DNA of 15,281 bases. Origin: Peptococcaceae bacterium. GTDB lineage: Bacteria; Bacillota; Desulfitobacteriia; Desulfitobacteriales; Desulfitobacteriaceae. The translations under genes and the position numbers were made by a program. The notes under the pieces are model-generated. The model saw nothing but the letters and a program-made list of their open reading frames with translations. It was not told the DNA's origin and searched no databases. How positions within the stretch are numbered: position 1 is the first letter of the stretch; each line of letters opens with the position of its first letter. Shown here piece by piece: positions 12,059 to 15,281 of the stretch. The stretch lies in the NCBI GenBank assembly GCA_031289815.1, contig JAITOS010000034.1, positions 1 to 15,281 on the forward strand. Reading direction: 5' to 3'.

Positions 12059-12826
12059 ATGTGGCCGTGGCAGTCTAAGAAGATAGATGAAGAAGAGACG
12101 GAGCTGAATCAGGACCGTATTCCCGCGCATGTGGCGATCATTATGGATGGCAATGGCCGCTGGGCGAAGAAACGCGGATTACCGCGCGCGCTGGGACATA
12201 GGGCCGGAGTGGAAGCCCTGCGCGATATTGTACAAGAGTGTTCTCGTTTAGAAATCAAGGTGTTGACAGTATTTGCTTTCTCGACGGAAAATTGGCGGCG
12301 ACCGAAAGAAGAAGTCAATATTCTCATGGCGCTGCTGACGGAATATCTCAAAGGAGAACTGAAGGAATTACATGACAACCAGGTGATCGTGCGTATGAGT
12401 GGGGTGATGGACGAACTGCCTTTGGACGCGCAAAGCGAATTAAAAAAAGCGATCGCTCAAACACGGGACAATCAGGGATTGATTTTGAATCTGGCCTTGA
12501 ACTATGGGGGGCGGGCGGAGCTGATCCAGGCGATACGCCAGGTGAGCGCCGAAGTGCTGAAAAATAATTTAAAGATCGAGGAAATTAATGAAGACATTGT
12601 AAATAGTTATTTATATACAGCCGGTTTGCCGGATCCGGATCTGATTATTCGTACTTCCGGGGAACATCGGTTAAGCAATTTTTTGCTCTGGCAATCATCC
12701 TATGCGGAGATTGTCGTTGTGCCGGAGTATTGGCCGGAGTTTGGCATCGAAACCTTGCACCAGGCGATACGGGTTTACCAACAGCGTGACCGGCGTTTTG
12801 GCGGGATTAAGGACGGTAGAGAGTAG
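12059..12826 (+). CDS. uppS: Isoprenyl transferase, undecaprenyl diphosphate synthase
   Basis: Cis-prenyltransferase that adds isopentenyl units to farnesyl diphosphate to make undecaprenyl diphosphate, the lipid carrier for peptidoglycan and other wall polymers. I chose the ATG at 12059 (GAGGTG at 12047-12052, spacing about 6 nt) over a GTG at 12050, which would overlap the ribosome binding site. The 255-residue protein has HVAIIMDGNGRWAKKRG (24-40) with catalytic Asp30, FAFSTENW (72-79), LNYGGRAEL (147-155) and the substrate-binding RTSGEHRLSNFLLWQ (198-212). A weak TAAAAT (12030-12035) without a good -35 is the only promoter hint in the preceding gap. The end is 11 nt before cdsA. Confidence 0.97.
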   Translation: MWPWQSKKIDEEETELNQDRIPAHVAIIMDGNGRWAKKRGLPRALGHRAGVEALRDIVQECSRLEIKVLTVFAFSTENWRRPKEEVNILMALLTEYLKGELKELHDNQVIVRMSGVMDELPLDAQSELKKAIAQTRDNQGLILNLALNYGGRAELIQAIRQVSAEVLKNNLKIEEINEDIVNSYLYTAGLPDPDLIIRTSGEHRLSNFLLWQSSYAEIVVVPEYWPEFGIETLHQAIRVYQQRDRRFGGIKDGRE

Positions 12827-12837
12827 GGAGAATCACT

Positions 12838-13623
12838 ATGTCAAAAAGAGTGCTCAGTGCGCTCATAGGAATCCCGGTGCTGCTGGGCTTGACATATCTG
12901 GGAGAGCGTTATACCGCCTTACTGGTGGCCGTCATTGCTTTATTGGCCTTGAGGGAATTTTTACTGCTTGAAGAAAAGATGGGACTGACGCCCTGGCGGA
13001 TACTGACGTTTATCGTGGCGGTGGTTTGGCTGCTTATATTGTTTTGCGGCAGCCAGATTATGGTATGCGGCTTGTTTTTATGGTTTGCGGTCGCTTGCGG
13101 ACGCTTGGCCCTTTGCTATCCGCGTTGTCAGCCTTCTGAGGCGCTCCATAATTTTGCGGCGGTCATCTATACGGTTTTTTTGCCGGGACACTTCTATCTG
13201 CTGCGGCAAATGCAGCCAGACGGTTTAAAATGGGCGTTTTTAACCTTCCTGCTCATTTGGGCGACGGATACCTTTGCCTACCTCGTGGGCATGACGATCG
13301 GCAAACATTTATTGGCGCCGAAGATCAGCCCGCATAAAACCGTTGAAGGATTTTTAGGAGGACTGGTTGGGAGTATGGCTGTCGGCCTACTGGGATGGCG
13401 TTATATGGAGGGGAATTCCTGGCTGTTTTTTGCCGGACTGGCTTTATTGGTCGGTTTAGGCGCTCAGATTGGTGATTTATTGGAATCGGTGTTTAAGCGG
13501 ACTGCCGGTGTGAAGGATTCAGGGAATTTGATTCCGGGTCATGGAGGAATTCTGGATCGCTTCGACAGTTTGATATTTGTCATACCCTTGGTATATTATT
13601 ATATTGAGTACAGCATGATTTAA
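12838..13623 (+). CDS. cdsA: Phosphatidate cytidylyltransferase (CDP-diglyceride synthase)
   Basis: Integral membrane enzyme that makes CDP-diacylglycerol from phosphatidic acid and CTP, the precursor of phosphatidylglycerol, cardiolipin and related lipids. The 261-residue protein is highly hydrophobic with roughly six to eight membrane segments. The C-terminal signature is complete: ATDTFAYLVG (142-151), SPHKTVEGFLGG (164-175) and IGDLLESVFKR (211-221) followed by GVKDSGNLIPGHGGILDRFD (224-243). AGGGAGA precedes the ATG at normal spacing. It directly follows uppS, as in most Firmicutes. Length and motif are normal. Confidence 0.97.
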   Translation: MSKRVLSALIGIPVLLGLTYLGERYTALLVAVIALLALREFLLLEEKMGLTPWRILTFIVAVVWLLILFCGSQIMVCGLFLWFAVACGRLALCYPRCQPSEALHNFAAVIYTVFLPGHFYLLRQMQPDGLKWAFLTFLLIWATDTFAYLVGMTIGKHLLAPKISPHKTVEGFLGGLVGSMAVGLLGWRYMEGNSWLFFAGLALLVGLGAQIGDLLESVFKRTAGVKDSGNLIPGHGGILDRFDSLIFVIPLVYYYIEYSMI

Positions 13624-13677
13624 CGCCGTCAGCGGCGCGCGAATGACGGGATAAGGGAATGGCTATCCTGGCGCGCG
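13624..13677 (+). repeat. GC-rich inverted repeats between cdsA and the YtvI-like gene
   Basis: CGCCG (13624-13628) and CGGCG (13633-13637) form a small hairpin right after the cdsA stop. GCGCGC (13635-13640) can pair with GCGCGC (13671-13676), enclosing an inner stem of GGATA (13649-13653) with TATCC (13664-13668). The octamer GGCGCGCG is also directly repeated (13634-13641 and 13670-13677). No T-tract follows, so a simple intrinsic terminator is unlikely. Confidence 0.4.
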
Positions 13678-13733
13678 TATCTTCCGGAAACGAAAATAGC
13701 GGACTGAACGAGGAAAAATAAAGGGGTTTGCCG

Positions 13734-14840
13734 ATGGAAGTGGATAAAAAGCATCCGTTGTGGAATAATCTAAACCGTCTGGTTGTGGTAGCCTTGGTTT
13801 TGCTTGGCTTGAAAGGATGCACGTTTTTTATTCAGGAATTCTTGCCGGTATTTGCTAAATTCCTGGGGAGTTTAGCGAGCGCCTTTTTACCGTTTATTAT
13901 TGCGATTATTATCGCCTTTATATTGGAACCGGCTGTTGAAATCCTGATTCGGAGATTGCGTGTTCGCCGTCCCTTGGCGGCCCTGCTTACCTTGGTTTTG
14001 CTTCTCGTGATATCGGGATTGATGGTTTTTGCCCTCTTAGGCAGGCTCCATACGGAATTATCGGAATTAGCCATCTCTTTGCCGGACTACAGCTATCTGA
14101 CGAGTCTGATTGTCAGCAACATAGAGGTCATAGAGAAGTTAATTAATCTGAACCCGCAAGTGCAAAACGCGATATTTTCAGCGATGGAGAGTCTGGTATA
14201 CTCGCTTCAAAGCTGGGCAAAATCCGGAAGTGTTTTTTTGTTAGACGTTCTGAGCACGTTGCCGGGTGTATTTATCGTCATTGTCGTATCGGTGGTGGCG
14301 ACCATTTTGATGAGTATCAGTTTTCCGGAGGTCAAAAAATTCTTACGCCAGTTGTATCCCAAGCGTTGGTATGCCAATGTGGAGATGGTGGTGCATGATT
14401 TAAGCGCGGCGCTGATCGGCTTTTTACGAGCGGAGGCGATGCTCGTTTCGGTTAGCGCCGTGATCACAATCGTCGGTTTGTTGCTCATAGGAAACCGTTA
14501 TGCGGTAACGATTGGCGTTTTGAGCGGCGTCTTGGATATATTGCCGGTCGTAGGGACGGGGATGCTATTCTTGCCCTGGGCGGTTGTGTTGTTCATTACA
14601 GGCTCGGTTGGCGAAGGGCTAAAGATTTTAGGGATGTGGGTCGTTATTGTGGTAGTGAGACAATTTCTGGAGCCGAAGATCATGGCGAAGAGTATAGGGT
14701 TGCATCCTTTGCCGACCCTGATTTCCATGTATGTGGGATTGAAATTGCTGGGGATTGCGGGTTTAATCTTGGGGCCGACGATCATTATCATCTATGAAGC
14801 CATGCGTAAGAGCGGGATGTTCAGCAGACCGCGTAAATGA
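13734..14840 (+). CDS. ytvI: AI-2E transporter/PerM family membrane protein, YtvI-like
   Basis: Multispanning inner membrane protein of the family that includes E. coli PerM and TqsA and the B. subtilis sporulation-associated YtvI; transported substrate unknown. The ATG at 13734 has AAAGGGG about 8 nt upstream; a TTG at 13728 is too close to it. The 368-residue protein has about seven to eight hydrophobic segments (around 15-35, 45-66, 80-103, 165-195, 225-253, 256-289, 295-312, 325-355). The C-terminal family pattern is clear: GVLDILPVVGTGMLFLPWAV (264-283), RQFLEPKIMAKSIGLHPL (309-326) and ILGP (345-348). The region between helices (about 104-165) is a soluble insert. It lies between cdsA and dxr. 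The assignment to the YtvI branch rests on motif similarity and is less sure than the family. Confidence 0.85.
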   Translation: MEVDKKHPLWNNLNRLVVVALVLLGLKGCTFFIQEFLPVFAKFLGSLASAFLPFIIAIIIAFILEPAVEILIRRLRVRRPLAALLTLVLLLVISGLMVFALLGRLHTELSELAISLPDYSYLTSLIVSNIEVIEKLINLNPQVQNAIFSAMESLVYSLQSWAKSGSVFLLDVLSTLPGVFIVIVVSVVATILMSISFPEVKKFLRQLYPKRWYANVEMVVHDLSAALIGFLRAEAMLVSVSAVITIVGLLLIGNRYAVTIGVLSGVLDILPVVGTGMLFLPWAVVLFITGSVGEGLKILGMWVVIVVVRQFLEPKIMAKSIGLHPLPTLISMYVGLKLLGIAGLILGPTIIIIYEAMRKSGMFSRPRK

Positions 14841-14856
14841 AGATGGAGTGAATTGG

Positions 14857-15281
14857 GTGCAGACAGTAACGATTCTGGGATCGACAGGTTCGATCGGCAG
14901 GCAAACATTGGAGGTCGTGCGGGCGGCGCCGGACAGGTTCCGGATCTATGCGCTGACCGCGGGGCGTAATACGGCGTTGATGGAAGAACAAATCCGTGAA
15001 TTCAAGCCGGCGCTGGCGGTCATGATGCAAGAGGAAGCGGCGCGTGAATTGAAAGAACGGGTGAAAGACCTGCCGGTACGCGTAGAAGCCCGGATGGAAG
15101 GCTTATTGGCGGCGGCGGCGGCGCCGACGGTGGACAAGGTCGTCACGGCGGTGAGCGGCAGAATCGGTTTGGAGCCGACCTTGGCGGCTTTACAGGCTAA
15201 AAAGGACATTGCTCTGGCGAACAAGGAAACCCTGGTGGCCGCCGGGGAACTGGTTATGGAAAGGGCCAGAGAGAATGGCTG
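14857..15281 (+). CDS. dxr: 1-deoxy-D-xylulose 5-phosphate reductoisomerase, 3'-truncated by the window edge
   Basis: Second enzyme of the MEP pathway: converts 1-deoxy-D-xylulose 5-phosphate to MEP with NADPH and a divalent metal, feeding isoprenoid supply to UppS. The start is a GTG at 14857 with GGAGTG (14845-14850) 6 nt upstream, 16 nt after the preceding stop. The frame is open to the window end, giving 141 complete codons of a protein usually about 380-400 residues. The NADPH-binding GSTGSIGRQTLEVV (8-21) and the AVSGRIGLEPTLAAL and KKDIALANKETLVAAGELV segments (about 95-130) are diagnostic. A (GCG)5 run at 15109-15123 encodes five alanines in a normally alanine- and leucine-rich position. 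The metal- and substrate-binding parts lie outside the window. Confidence 0.95.
   Translation, partial: MQTVTILGSTGSIGRQTLEVVRAAPDRFRIYALTAGRNTALMEEQIREFKPALAVMMQEEAARELKERVKDLPVRVEARMEGLLAAAAAPTVDKVVTAVSGRIGLEPTLAALQAKKDIALANKETLVAAGELVMERARENG

Noticed and set aside
15109..15123. (GCG)5 run as a possible phase-variable repeat in dxr
   Set aside because: The unit is three bases, so slippage would not shift the frame, and an Ala/Leu-rich stretch is normal at this position of the enzyme.

Overview
The window is an almost fully co-directional (+ strand) housekeeping stretch from a bacterium of the Bacillota (Firmicutes). The evidence is a CodY regulator with its characteristic C-terminal winged helix, folate-dependent TrmFO, strong GGAGG-type ribosome binding sites, and the order dprA-topA-trmFO-xerC-hslV-hslU-codY followed by rpsB-tsf-pyrH-frr-uppS-cdsA-dxr. 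That order is recalled from Bacillus subtilis and from Clostridia/Negativicutes. The moderate, slightly G+C-leaning composition, the short (217-residue) EF-Ts and the clostridial-type Cys-containing CodY sensor domain make a Negativicutes or Clostridia host more likely than Bacillus, but I cannot fix the genus.

Region 1 (1-5319): the 3' part of dprA (DNA uptake/recombination mediator), a probable promoter, then topA overlapping trmFO by 8 nt, and xerC. A strong hairpin between trmFO and xerC hides a Shine-Dalgarno sequence in front of a 13-codon ORF that overlaps the xerC start. Region 2 (5320-8211): an AT-rich regulatory gap with CodY-box-like sequences, an 8-bp direct repeat and a short inverted repeat, followed by hslV-hslU (ATP-dependent protease) and codY (GTP/branched-chain amino acid-responsive regulator). 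Region 3 (8212-8685): one small unrecognised two-helix membrane protein, placed where B. subtilis has its large flagellar/chemotaxis cluster.

Region 4 (8686-12006): rpsB with an extended -10 promoter and a structured leader, tsf after a hairpin-rich spacer, a clear intrinsic terminator, then pyrH, frr and a small ORF linked by overlapping start and stop codons and closed by a second hairpin terminator. This is the translation block: ribosomal protein S2, EF-Ts, UMP kinase, ribosome recycling factor. Region 5 (12007-15281): uppS and cdsA (lipid carrier and phospholipid precursors), a YtvI/PerM-type multispanning membrane protein, and the 5' part of dxr (MEP isoprenoid pathway, which supplies the UppS substrates).

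No mobile element, CRISPR array, tRNA or rRNA is visible. I found no convincing new multi-gene system. The points worth a second look are regulatory: the SD-sequestering hairpin and leader ORF before xerC, possible CodY autoregulation sites, the rpsB leader with an 8-codon ORF, and two small conserved-looking but unassigned proteins (8248-8685 and 11784-11996).
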